Shown here piece by piece: positions 10,169 through 21,211 of a DNA stretch of 64,000 bases. The position numbers and the translations under genes are program-made. The DNA lies in assembly GCA_027924585.1 (NCBI GenBank), contig BSBM01000824.1, positions 702,501-766,500 of the forward strand. Reading direction: 5' to 3'. How positions within the stretch are numbered: position 1 is the stretch's first letter; each line of letters opens with the position of its first letter. The stretch comes from Larix kaempferi (Eukaryota; Streptophyta; Pinopsida; Pinales; Pinaceae). The notes below the pieces were generated by a model. That model searched no databases. It was not told where the DNA came from and was given only the letters and a program-made list of their open reading frames with translations.

Positions 10169-11406
10169 CTATGGAGAAGGAGGAACCTCCTCATCATCTA
10201 CCGCATTACGGTAGCATATCACTAGTCTAGCAACTCTCTGCAGTAATCTAAGCCATGCTGGGGGCACCCCAACAACATCTTCCTGCATGTCAACAGGTAT
10301 CTGGTCCATGCGGCATGCAGGAATCTCATGAGTCAGCCGACTCATTTTCCTCTCCAGGGTTCCCAGCATAGCTTCTGCTGCGGTGATATCAGCTGGCCTC
10401 ACATAGATAGTAGGATGGCCCTCGGGACGAGCAGGCCCAACATCTGCATTGAACACTTGATTAGAACTCCAAAACTCATTTCATAAAAATCAAATATTTG
10501 AAAAGTTTGAAAAAATTAAATAAATTCTCAAAAAGTAAACATACCAATATCTCCCCAGGCTCCACCTGGCGGAAGCACCAGCTCTGGGTCGTGACGAAAA
10601 TCCAGTCCAGCATAGGGAAACTGCTCAAAAGCGGGAACTTGCCTCTCCCACCACCCCCAGAAGTCATCTGTATGGTAACAATAGTGACTCTCCCCACCAC
10701 CCTGGCGGAGAAAAATGTCACCCCAACGGCCTAGTCTGGGCTCACGGGGGTTAACCTGTGGTAATGGCATTCCCAAACTAATAGCAGGCATTCTCTCGAA
10801 GAAGAAAGTACACAAGATACTCCCGTACCCGAAATTCTTCATTGTACCATATTTACAACTTGTCAATTGATACTTCATGTTTGCCAACAAGCTAGTACTC
10901 CAATCATAAACATGCCCATGCAAGCACTGTACACCGACATGCATCGAGTGCCTAGAAGCCAAGTGTTGTGATGCACTGCCGGATACCCGGTTGATCATGC
11001 TCACTATCACTTTCAGCAGGAGACCATCAATAGTTGAAATCAGGATTTGGCTTCCCGATTTTTCTGCTCCGGCAACACAGTAGGTGTTCACATATTCTTG
11101 CACTGATCGTGCACCCAAGCGAGATGTCCCTTTTAGATTGATTACGTCTCCTCTCCTTGAGAGACCGGTAATAAAGTATATATCCTCAACAGTAAGCTCA
11201 AGAGTTTGCCCCCGGATGATGAAGGTATTAGTATCGACATCCCAATACTGAATCAATCTCCGAAACAGCTTGTTTAGTGCCCGCATGTTTACGGTCCGAT
11301 AAAATTTCAACAAACCGCATCTACGGAGTGCATGAAGGGTAGCAGGGTCTTGCATAGCTAGTCTATCCATGTCTTCATGCTCCCTTTCCCTCCATTGTAA
11401 GACCAT
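10169..11406 (-). CDS. T1 antisense spliced gene, plant-mobile-domain-like protein
   Basis: The inferred CDS has two minus-strand exons, 11406-10545 and 10443-10169, giving 378 aa. The 101-bp AT-rich intron (10544-10444) has GTATGT and TTCAATGCAG ends, and splicing restores one frame exactly (GDI joined to DVGP). Residues 41-90 match the plant mobile domain signature: L..L...W, D.NTFIIRG, LELTVEDIYFITGLSRRG. Plant mobile domain proteins are nuclear host proteins whose domain also occurs in transposable elements. The start ATG at 11406 is chosen because an upstream acceptor (TTTTTGTGCAG at 11408) and a GTAAGT donor (11669-11664) define a 262-bp leader intron, and splicing would give the context ACCAAGATGG. 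The frame is also open upstream to an ATG at 11532, but that stretch is hairpin repeat. No stops or frameshifts are seen. Known extra ORFs in Tat elements include antisense ones; the role is unknown. Confidence 0.75.
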
Positions 11407-11465
11407 CCTGCACAAAAACCCCAAAAATCTTGAGTCTCGGCGCTTTAATTTGGCTTTGCAAATAT

Positions 11466-11573
11466 GTACGCTACTGTGTATATTACACAGTAGCGTGTAG
11501 GGGCTACTCTGTTTGAGCAAAGTAGCGCCCATTGCCTTCGTACGCTACTGTTATGTATATACAGTAGTGCCCG
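11466..11573. repeat. Hairpin modules inside leader intron of the antisense gene
   Basis: Three modules of the same kind as in the LTR (TACGCTACT...AGTAGCG) fill most of the proposed 262-bp intron (11408-11669). Their presence explains why the reading frame upstream of 11406 looks unlike the rest of the protein. Confidence 0.8.
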
Positions 11574-12309
11574 CGCATAAAACTTTATGAGCATTGCGTT
11601 TCGGGCCATTTTTCCTCAAAATTTTAAAAATAAACCATTGAAATGCAAGTTGGGTTGATTTCTACTTACTTGGTGGAAGCAGTTTGGCGATTGGATGCTC
11701 CGTTCGATCACAAAGGAGATTTGAAATTCGTGAAAATGTGCCCAATGTTTGCCCTACAACACAAAATGCAAATTGATTTGTTAATATTGAAATTATATAT
11801 ATAATTGGATTTTAATTTTTACCCATAATTTTTAATTTTCTATAGTTTCAAACATTTTCAAAAACCCTAATTAATCAATTGAAACACAAAATAAGGTATA
11901 AAACTGATCCAAGTTCAATTTTCACTCAAATGTTGTCGAATTCGTCTCCTGACCTCAAATTTCTTAACGATAAATCTTGTCAATTAGCTAAACATTTCAA
12001 ATCCATATATTCTTTAAGATTTTTGCGTCATCGACTAATATTTTGTTGAAAACCTAGTTTTTGGCAGGACATGAAGTTACGATCCCAGAAGCTGACCTTT
12101 AAGTCATTTTAAGCTCTTGTTTGGACTATTTAAACCTAAACAAGATTGCCGAGCAGACTTGTCCTCTTTGAGCTCGTTAAAGTATCCGAAGGCTCATCCA
12201 CTCAGGTATAGAATTACCCCTTTTCCGGGCCTCAGTGGATTAACTACGGAAAAGGTATACTCTAGGTATACGTCAGTATGCGCTAGAAGAGTTCTCCTTT
12301 CATTGTTTT

Positions 12310-12800
12310 ATACTTTTTCGGGGGAGGAGACTAAATATACGAAAAAGGACTTTCTGGAGTCTCTCTTTAGGGTTTTCAGACTCTCTAAATATGAAAATAC
12401 CAAGCGAGCATTCACCTACTCGGGCTCGATGTGAAATCCACGAGAGGGTAAGTAGAGGACTGTTTAAGTTTTTCAACTCTATAAACAAGAAAACACCGCC
12501 GAGCACAGACCAATCCGGGCTCGATATAAAATCCACGGATAGGTGAAAAGAGGATTGTTTAAGTTTTTCAGACTCTATAAACAGGAAAACACCGGCGAGC
12601 ATTAATTTGCTTGGGCTCGATACTAAAATCCACGAGCAGATATATGGAGTTATTGTTTAAGTTTTTCAGACTCCTTAAAATTGAAAACACCGGCGAGCAA
12701 GAACAGATCTCGGCTCGATACTAAAATCCAGAGATCAGTACATATAGAGTAATCTTCTATCTCTTCTTCGAACTCTGTAAATTATGAAGAAGGTACTGAG
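12310..12800. repeat. 96-bp tandem repeat in the T1 3' region
   Basis: About four to five copies of a roughly 96-bp unit (GAGCA landmarks at 12406, 12501, 12597 and 12695). Each contains GGCTCGAT, AAATCCA, GTTTAAGTTTTTCA and GAAAACACCG. More degenerate copies extend to about 12120 and 12900. Variable tandem repeats in this position are known in Tat/Ogre elements and can seed satellites. Confidence 0.85.
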
Positions 12801-12899
12801 TCTTCCTCCCATGGGCTCATTAAATTATTTACATGGTTGGACCTATTGAGTTTTCATTCTTTCTTGGACTCATTAAATCCACAAGAAGGGTATTCTTTT

Positions 12900-14058
12900 A
12901 TCTAAAAAAAGAATAAGGAACGGGAAAACACATCATATCTTCATTGTTAAAGGCAGTATCAGTCAAGTCCTATCCTTGAACACAGCACCTACTTGAGTCT
13001 ATCTTGTCGGTTGGGTTTAGTTTTTGGCCTTAGGGTGAACCTTTCCTCCGAGTTATTTACTCCCCCGGTTGGTTATTCTTCCAACCATATGGAGGGTCTG
13101 CTAATGTCTCTTACATTTCAGACTTATTTACCCCTTTATGTCAGAAACTGCCTGAGTCACTTTGTGTCGTGCTCAATGTTCAAGGACATACCCTGTGTCG
13201 GCCATTCTGCAGTTTACCTTGACCTCATGTGTCGGCCTTCCTAGTGTCAGTCTTGTTACATATCATTTCATATCAGCTCTTACCAGTTGAGTGTTCCTCG
13301 AGTTGGATGATGGAGGATGCCTTAAGGCCTCCCTTCCAACGGACTTCTTCCCATCGACATCAAATCATTATTCTGGGATTGAAGTTTAGAGTTTCGATTA
13401 GTACCTTGGAGATTGCAGTCACCAGTGGCAATCTTCCTCGCTGTTGAATGATGAGAATACATCAATGTCTCTTCTTTGACAGGATTCCCAAGTGTTCGAC
13501 TCCAAATCCATCTATTCACATTTGGCGAATCGTACTTGGTACCTTGGACTCCATCATCATTATCGATGGAAGTCCTCGCGTTTGTTAACGGTATACATCA
13601 ATGACCGGTAATCAGACGATGCCCTCCATGTTCGACTGTCAACTCATCTATTCACATGGCTCGGGTTTGTACCTAGGGTCGTTATGGGATGAAGACCTTG
13701 GGATTTAGATGACATAACCTCATTTTGTTATCACCCAAGTTGCGCAAGACTGAGCCTCACTTCTATACGGCTCTCCATGAGACATAGATCCAGTGTGTTG
13801 TTATGGCTATGATCTCTTAGTTTGACATGGATCCACGCTTGTATTTCAAGTGGCCATGCTTTTATATACATCTCCTTGTTATGTATCGGAGATCATGTTG
13901 TATCACCCTACACATCTATAAGATGTCAACAATGTAATTGCTCGCTGACCTTGATTTTTGTTGCAGGTTTCTTGCGACTTTTTTCTGCCGTTCTGTGCTC
14001 TCTCTCTGGTTTTGGATTATAATGTATTTCGGCCATCGTTACCCTCTGATCTCACACA
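12900..14058 (+). other. T1 3' noncoding region
   Basis: No gene is supported here. Short open frames (up to 83 codons) lack known motifs and differ in composition from T1 coding DNA. Weak internal repetition is visible around ATCCATCTATTCACAT (about 13508 and 13630). Confidence 0.6.
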
Positions 14059-14070
14059 TTAGGGGGCATC
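14059..14070 (+). other. T1 polypurine tract
   Basis: TTAGGGGGCATC immediately precedes the right LTR (TGTTATAGG). A purine run at this spot is the standard plus-strand priming site. Confidence 0.8.
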
Positions 14071-15091
14071 TGTTATAGGTCAAACTTGCACCTCTCCGTC
14101 CGTGATCACCCTGAGCTGCTGATCACACAAAAGGACAACTTGGATGGAGGAGCATGTTGACCTTGGATGTTATGACAACTCATCCCATTTCCTGAGAATA
14201 CTGGAAAACATACAAAAATATCATTTTGAGGTATGAGCGCTACTCTACTTAAAGAGACTAGCGCCCATACGCGACTCCAGTGCATAATAGTAGCGCCCAT
14301 ATCAATATATACGCTACTCCTTATTATCAAAGTAGCGCTCGGAATTTAAAACTAAATGAGCGCTATTTATCAAGCAATAGAGTAGCGCCCTATACGCTAC
14401 TCCACTGTGTAATAGTCGCGTGTATCTTAAAAATGATTAAAAAATATATTAATCCATCGAAGAGGATTAGTTGAAGGCAGTTTCTTAACTTCCCCAACCT
14501 CCTCATCGACTTGAACTGCTTCCTTAAACCTATAAATTCCTAGAAAGCTAAGGGAGCAAGGTTAGAAGAAATTATGAATGCAAATGATTAAAAAAGAATG
14601 AGAGGATGAGTTAATGGAGAAACTGTTGCAGAAGACATTCAGACCAGAGCAGAGCCAGAGCCCAGGATCTAGTTGCAGGAGCCTGCTTCACTATCAGGTA
14701 TATTTGTACTGCATACTATTTTGACAAATAAAGGTTGAAGTGTTTCCTTGTTCCAATCTGAAGGTGTTACAAAATGGCATTTTGAGTTGGATTCATTTTG
14801 GTCAATACTGGATATTAAACATAATCTTTGTTTATTTTATGATTTATATGTTGCCCAAAGTGTTTGAGGAAGGTATTGTTGTTTCAGGTTTGCTGAAAGA
14901 AAGTGGATTTGAGAGCTGGATACAAGACTGGGTCAAGGCTAGGATCAGACTCCAGTAAAAGGTATGTTCTCTAAATCTGTAATCTATTTCTTTTGTGAAC
15001 ACCTATGTTATGACATAAATGCACTTACCTGTCACCCCAACCAAGTTGATAGTTTAGTTTCCTGACTATAGGGTAGAAATATCCGCCAATA
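14071..15091 (+). repeat. T1 right LTR
   Basis: 1021 bp, ending CCGCCAATA; the canonical CA end has become TA. It carries the same hairpin array at 14235-14423 and a TATA-like box at about 14530. It is almost identical to the left LTR. Confidence 0.95.
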
Positions 15092-15096
15092 GTAAA
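15092..15096. other. 5-bp target-site duplication of T1 (GTAAA), right copy
   Basis: It matches 2639-2643. The copia sequence continues as GTAAAGCAACATAGC, as in C2 (reverse complement around 29085). Confidence 0.95.
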
Positions 15097-17581
15097 GCAA
15101 CATAGCTGGTATGTGATTTGGTTCTCTTCTTTCTCTGTGTTCTTCTTCTGGAATGTCAAATCTTTCTGCATCTTGAATGAGCTCTCCAGCCCATGCAGGT
15201 TTCCTTTTGTGAGAGTTATCCTCATGGGGTGGATCTACAGGTTCTTGCGGATCTTCAAACTCACGAACAACTTATGGAATTGCTTCAGTCATGGTAGTGT
15301 CTTGAAATCTAGTTTCCTTAGGTTCTTCATAAACTTCGATAGGTGCCTTCCTTGATTTAATGAATGCTGAGTTTTCATCAAATGTTACATCCCTGCTGAC
15401 ATCAATCTTCTTGAACCTTGGAAATTATATTCTGTAAGCCTTCGAGCTTTCAATGTAACCCATAAAGATACCCTTCTTTCCTGAAGGATCTAGTTTGGTC
15501 CTCTTTTCCTTTGCGACATTAGTGTATACTGGACAACCAAATATTCTAAGATGGCTGACTTCGGGTTTCTTACCAGAAAAGACCTCTTATGGTGTCTTGT
15601 TGTCCAATATCTTGTGGGGTGTTTTGTTCTGCACATATACAGCTGTTCTAGCTGCTTCTGCCCATAGATGCATTGGTAGATTCTGGTCATGCAGCATTGC
15701 CCTTGCTGCTTCCATGATAGTTCTGTTCTTCCTTTATGCAACTCCATTCTGTTGAGGATTATAAGGAGCAGTCAACTCTCTCTTAATGCCTGAATCACTG
15801 CAAAGCTTCTTGAAGTCACATGAGGTGAATTCTCCACCATTGTCAGATCTGAATGTTTTGATCTTTTTGTCAGTTTGATTCTTCATCAAGGTTTTGAATT
15901 CCTTGAACTTATCAAACACCTCATCTTTGTTTTTCAAGAAGTATACCCAAGTCTTCCTGGAGAAGTCATCAATAAATATGACATAGTAAACATACCCACT
16001 TAGAGAAATAGATGACATAGGACCACATACATCTGAGTGGATGATTTCTAGGATATCTTCTGCCTTGCTTTCACTGCTTGGGAAAGCCTTCTTAATATTC
16101 TTACCTTTTGCACATCCTTTGCAAACACCTTCATGTTTGGTCTTGATTTCAGGAAGACCCTCTACAACCTTGCTTGCAATTGGAAGTGCCCTATAGTGCA
16201 TATGAGAAAGTATTATATGCCAAAGTTCACTTGGCTCCATGGATTCATGCACCATGGCATGTTCAGGTTGTCCTTTTAATTTGTAGAAACCTCCCTCTTG
16301 CTCTCCAATCACAACTGCATCATCTATTGTCTTTCCCTTTGGCCACATTAGGACTTGGCCATCCACAAATGCAACCCTCATACCTTTTGTATCCAATGCA
16401 AAGATGGAGAGTAAGTTCTTCTTGAGCCCAGGTACATAAAGAACTTCTTTCATCTTCAAAGATTTTCCAGAATCTAGGTTGTAGGAGGCTTCACCACTTC
16501 CTTTGATGGGATATTGATAATCATCCCCAAGTTTCACTTTATGGGGTGATTCATGTTTAGACAGATTTACAAAGGATTCTTTAAACCCAGTCATGTGTTT
16601 GGAAGCCCCACTGTCAATTAACCAATCATTACAACCATGGGAGATAGTACATGTGAGAGCAGAGATTAGAACATACTCTTCTTCACTTGATGAGTCATCA
16701 TTACTATCATCACTTTCTGCCCTAGCCTTCTTCTTTGGAGGTTCATCATCTTCGACAGCATGAGCATGGTACCTTCTTTTATTACCCTTCTTCTTCTTGC
16801 TGGATTTGTTGTTGTTGTGTTTGTCCCTTTTGTTCTTGGGACATTCTGAATCAAAGTGACCCTTCTCATTACAAGTGAAACACCTTAGATCTTTCTTGTC
16901 TTTGTGAAAACGATGAGAAGATTTCTTCTTGTGATGGGATGGCTCCCTCTTGAACTTGCCCTTCTTAGTGTGAGCTGTGAGAGCTTGATCTTCATTTCCC
17001 ATCTTCTCTTCTCTTGCCACAAGCCTTGCTTCTTCTTCAGAACATTCCTCCCATAATCTGCTGAAGGAGATTAACTTCTTTCTGGCACAGATCCCCTGGA
17101 TAAAAGAGTCCCATGACCTAGGTAGGCCATTCAAAGTAGTCATAACAATTTCACCATTCTCCACCATTTCATCTATAGCTTCCATTTGTTCCTTGATTTG
17201 AGAGACCTTGGAGAAACAGGATTGAGTAGTTTCTCCATTCGACATCTTGACCCCTTTCAATTGATTCCACAGGGTCATCTTCTGATTTATGTTCTTTCCT
17301 TCAAATAGCTTGGTCAAAGAGTCAAACATAGCCTTGGGTGTCTTTAGAGAAGATACATGGGGTATGCGATGGTGTTTGATAGAATCAACAATGATTCTCT
17401 TTGCCTTGACCAAGTTCTTCTTATGCAATACCTTAGCCTCTTCATCCTCTGGGATAGGGATGTCTTCTTTTATATATGAGTCCAACTCATTCTCTTCCAG
17501 GATCAACCCAATCCTATACTTCCAAGCTCGGAAGTTATCAGCCCCTTCAAGCTTATCCTCAAGCTTGGTGTGGTGAGACAT
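15097..17581 (-). pseudogene. Copia C1 gag-pol, gag through integrase
   Basis: The ATG at 17581 opens a 615-codon stretch to 15734. It starts MSHHTKLEDKLEGADNF, a UBN2-type copia gag, with a CCHC knuckle CFTCNEKGHFDSEC near 16860. The protease is WLIDSGASKHMTG near 16600. The integrase zinc region (CKGCAKGKN) is followed by catalytic HSDVCGP and RSDNGGEF. The frame stops after PQQNGVA where C2 reads GAA (here TAA). Beyond it the integrase C-terminus continues to 15097 with further stops, and RT resumes at 2638 past T1. The family's own PBS is tRNA-iMet type. Confidence 0.92.
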
Positions 17582-18140
17582 CTTAAAGAGTACTTCAAAT
17601 GAAATAGAAAAGATTTAGGTCTTACCACTTGAAATGCTGAAAACTGGATCTGGTCCCGGATTAGGGTTTGTCAGAAAAACCCTAAAAATTCAAAATGTGA
17701 ATTTCAACTTTCTGAAAGGATAGAAAGATGTGGCTTGATGAGCTGATCAGCCTGGTGTATTCAAAATTTGAGATCAGCAAAGCTTTACCCTTAAGATTTT
17801 TCTTTTTGTCCTCTCGGGTTCACTAGGGAGAGCCCTGAATTAGGGTTTGAGTTTTAGAGAGATCGACACAGCTAAAAATCTCGATCCAAAGCTCTAAACT
17901 TTGATTTTTGCAAGGAGCTTCCAGCTATGGCTTCAGATTTCAGAAATTCCTATTTTTGTGGAAACCCTAAGTTTTAGGGCCAAATCTGAAAATGCTTAGA
18001 ATTGAATTCTGATTGGACAGATAGATTCGCCTTGATGAGTAGAGTCAATCTACTTTATGGCTTTTCCAAAAACCGTGGAGAGAAAACCAATAAACAAGAA
18101 ACTCATGTTTTCGTCACTGCAAAATGTCTTCTTCTCAGGT
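17582..18140 (-). other. Copia C1 leader
   Basis: The 5' untranslated region lies between PBS and gag ATG. It is homologous to 26044-26600 in C2 and contains several AAACCCTAA-type stretches. No ORF is seen. Confidence 0.75.
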
Positions 18141-18154
18141 TCGCTCTGATACCA
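18138..18154 (-). other. Copia C1 primer-binding site (tRNA-iMet)
   Basis: On the minus strand TGGTATCAGAGCGAACC follows the LTR directly. It is the standard plant copia site complementary to initiator tRNA-Met, and it is intact here, unlike in C2. Confidence 0.92.
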
Positions 18155-18759
18155 TGTTAAAATTTGAGCATTAATTCACAATACTCTTGGATCTTTACTA
18201 ACAGAATAACATATACAGTATATCAATGCATAACAATCACAATAATCATGACAAGTATCATAAGAATCAAAAGCATGAGAGACAAGAGACACAGAGTTTC
18301 CGTGGGGAAAACCCGAAGGTGAAAAACCCCACAACTTCCTCAGAGAGAGAGAGAGCAATGGGTCAACCAAAGTACAACCAAAATACACTTGAGATAGTCT
18401 CCTAGAGAAGATGATCCTCCTCCTCACTAGTGTGCCACTTTCTGAGTGAGAGATGTGTGTCTTTCCAAATGATCCAAATAGAGATCTCCCGATCTCTATT
18501 TATACTTAACCTATTCGCCCAATGACCTTATGGGGCCGACTTGTCTATCTAGATACATCCACAATATAATATATATTTTAGGGCCAACCCCACACATGGT
18601 GGTCTAATAACCCATCGACAAGTACACACACTTGCGACACTTTTCAATCCACATGACGACACTTCCTTATAGAGGAATAACACATCTCTTATAAGGGTAT
18701 AATAAATATATATGAAATACATAGATGAAATACATTCCGAAGTTACATATACATCAACA
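18155..18759 (-). repeat. Copia C1 5' LTR
   Basis: 605 bp, TGTTGATGTATATG to ATTTTAACA on the minus strand, the same length as both C2 LTRs. TATAAATA on the minus strand (18504-18497) overlaps a perfect 11-bp inverted repeat (18476-18501). Confidence 0.93.
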
Positions 18760-19497
18760 GATAACTACCAAGCGGTGGGTAGGTGCAGATTGGGAGGAAG
18801 GTGACTGGTCGTACACACCGAGAACTACTAATTGAACCATTCGTCTAAAGGTCATGAACGAAGGAACAACTCAGTGAGAGAAACCTATTGGTATGCATGT
18901 GATAGTTTTGTAAACCTAACCGTTTTTGCCTTCGAAATATAAAGACATGACCTACGGGTCTTGATCTATAAATAAGGCATGATTTTGTATGGGAAGAGGT
19001 TACTCTTAATTTTTGTTGGTCATTATTGAATATTATCAGATTCTGTAAGCTTGAAGCTATTGTAAAGGTTCTGCAACTGAGTGCACAGAGACCTAATTTT
19101 GAGGGAGAGAAGAGTGTCTACAACTAAGTGCACAGATGAAGAACTATTGTACCCTTCCCTAAAGACAATATAACAACAGTTCTTGTGGACGTAGCCTCCA
19201 TCAGGGGGGTGAACCATGTTAAATACCATGTCATGTGATTGCTTTGTGTGTTTTCCATTGTTCGATTGCTTAATATGAATGCTTGATGTTACAGTTATCT
19301 GATATTTGCTGCTTTTATCTATATTCATCATGGAAGAGATGGGAATAAGATGTTAAGTAGTTCATATATGGATGAATCTTAATGCTCAACATCTATAAGT
19401 CTTTGAATGTTTGAATCTGTTAAATAATCATAAAGTTAATTCTTAAAGTTGAAGTGTTGCATCAGGGAGCGTAGCATTGTATATTCCATTCCATTAA
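18760..19497 (+). repeat. G1 LTR-a, left segment
   Basis: Homologous to 54452 onward in LTR-c and about 45092 onward in LTR-b. It begins GATAACTACC, 275 bp into the LTR; that missing 275 bp must lie left of C1, outside the window. A TATAAATA box is at 18967-18974. It ends in ATTAA, the mutated TSD of G2. With 40530-41053 it totals 1262 bp, exactly the 1537 bp of LTR-c minus 275. Confidence 0.9.
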
Positions 19498-21165
19498 TGT
19501 TGGGCCCAGGTTGAGACAAAGTTTTGGAAACACCTTTTTGAGGCAAGCAGGGAAAACTGAACTGAGCGCAGCTCAGAAGTACAATTTTGGCTAAGTATTG
19601 AGGATGCTGTGAAGTTGCGCGCAACATCGAAGTTTTGGATGTAATACGAAGACCAGTACTACGCTGAAGCAGTGCTGCGAAGTTGGGAGGCCACGAGGAG
19701 CTAGCAAAGCGGTGTACTGGACAAGTATCAAGTGTAGGTACCAGTTCGACCGGTAGCAGCCATTTTTTGAAAGATATTCCAGGATGGTCGAGCGGTGGAA
19801 ATAGGAAAATCAGGAAGGTGGCCATGCGTCGGTTGTTGAGGAAAGCGACATTTGGCACGGTTAGAAGGTAAAACCGTTAGAGAGAAACAATTTGGCAGAA
19901 GCAGCCTATACGCATGTGTGCGACAGGAAGGCCGACAGCGACAGAATGAGGACATGGAGATCCTCCATGATCAAGCAGACGCTATCAGGAGCCAGCAAGT
20001 CGGTTTGGAAAACCAGCGCAGTTTTGGAAACCCTTAGGGTTTTGGGTTTTAGGTCTTCGACATTGTACAGACATGACCTTCGAGCATGATCTATTTAAGA
20101 AGACGCTTTTGTATGGGATGGGGTTGCTCTATTTTTGGATACTAGATGCTAGTTATTAGAGTAATCTTGAGATAACATTTTTGTATTGTAAAATCTCTCT
20201 GAGCTAAGACTATTGTAAAGGCTCTGCAGTTGCGTGCGCAGAGACCTAGCCGAGAGAAAGGAGAGTCTGCAGCTGAGTGCGTAGACTAACAACGGTTTCC
20301 CCATACCTTTTGAAAGAAATATATTACCAACCGTTCTTGTGGACATAGCTTTCCATCCGGGGAAGTGTACCATGTTAAATCCTGTGTTATGCGATGTTTT
20401 TTATGAATGAATGACTGTCTGTATTTTCTGTAGAATGAATGCTTGAATGTTTCCTTGCATGCTGTAATGGGAGAACTTTGATATGCATTTACCAATAGGA
20501 GAAGTTTGGGAATGATATGCTAAGTTCTACGTGAACAGATGAATGATGGACATTTCAATTATATGTTAAGTTTGTGAATCGGTCATTTAAGCTTAAATAC
20601 TTTCTTAAACATAGCGAAGGAATGCCGCACAGTTAGTCGCATCTATCATTTCAGTCCATGTTGTAATAATCTAAGTCCCTAAATGAATGCTAGAAAGATA
20701 ACCAGTAAATGCCTAAATGGATGGATGGGTGATATTCATATCAATGCCTTAGCATTTTCAAGATATTCCAAGTAGAGGATAAGTGTGCTTGATTCGTAGT
20801 TCCAGTAGAAGATTCGCAGTAGTAAAAAGCCCTTAGTGTGGCCCTCAATGTTTCCATTACTGTGTAGTACTGCTCGCAGTGTAGATCCTGCTGTGTACCG
20901 CATCACTTTGCCCTGTACCACATCACTTTGCCCCGCAGTGCACTCCTTCTATCCTATGCTGTGCAGCTTGTTCATATAAACAACTCATCATTTACTGTGG
21001 AAACCTGATTCCGTAGTACCCCATAAGATACACCTCGGGTGAGACCTCAACCTGATCGCAGGTTGTTTCCGAAAGGGCCGGTGCGAAGGGGTTTTGTTGG
21101 TCAAAAGAGAGAACTACAAAGAACCTCGGTCTAAGTGGAAACCTCTGAGTCAGTTTTAGCCAACA
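19498..21165 (+). repeat. G2 5' LTR
   Basis: 1668 bp, TGTTGGGCCCAGG to TTTAGCCAACA. A TATA-like CTATTTAAG lies at about 20091-20099. Differences from the 3' LTR are dominated by C/T and G/A changes, as expected from decay of methylated cytosine. It is preceded by ATTAA at 19493-19497. Confidence 0.93.
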
Positions 21166-21167
21166 AA

Positions 21168-21185
21168 TGGTTCCATTGCCGCGCT
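21168..21185 (+). other. G2 candidate primer-binding site
   Basis: TGGTTCCATTGCCGCGCT starts 2 nt after the LTR. The same position in G1a (41056) and G1b (46354) gives close variants, with consensus TGGTTTCGTTGCCGCGCT. It shares 12 of 17 positions with the tRNA-Asp-type site TGGCGCCGTTGCCGGGG, so the primer tRNA is uncertain. Confidence 0.5.
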
Positions 21186-21211
21186 AGAATCCATGATGAG
21201 TTGCAATCACG

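Larger units (their letters stand above)
2644..15091 (+). mobile_element. T1: Tat/Ogre-like Ty3-gypsy element lacking RT and integrase
   Basis: This is a complete 12.4-kb element with 1021-bp LTRs, a PBS, a polypurine tract and a 5-bp TSD. It encodes gag-protease (5690-9481) and an archaeal-type RNase H (9562-9984). An antisense spliced gene (11406-10169) and a 3' tandem-repeat zone follow. No RT, classical RNase H or integrase is present. The gag-pro ORF ends just after an REFHNTF...PGIDP stretch, which in gypsy polyproteins leads into RT. An extra RNase H, extra ORFs and variable 3' repeats are known traits of the Tat/Ogre lineage. The near-identical LTRs indicate recent movement, presumably using proteins from an autonomous partner (inference). 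Confidence 0.92.
15092..18759 (-). mobile_element. Ty1-copia element C1, 5' portion
   Basis: Reading on the minus strand: 5' LTR 18759-18155, PBS, leader, gag-protease-integrase to the T1 insertion point. The LTR end at 18759 abuts G1 LTR-a sequence, and the expected TSD partner of GATAA (18760-18764) is left of the window. C1 therefore inserted into G1 LTR-a. Confidence 0.9.

Noticed and set aside
11407-11532. N-terminal 42 codons of the open antisense frame starting at 11532
   Set aside because: The stretch is hairpin-module DNA and follows a good splice acceptor on the minus strand; more likely intron than coding.
19436-19858. Antisense ORF in the G2 5' LTR (140 codons), also at 38836-39204
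   Set aside because: The two LTRs were identical at insertion, so sharing is not independent evidence; no motif, and it spans the LTR start.
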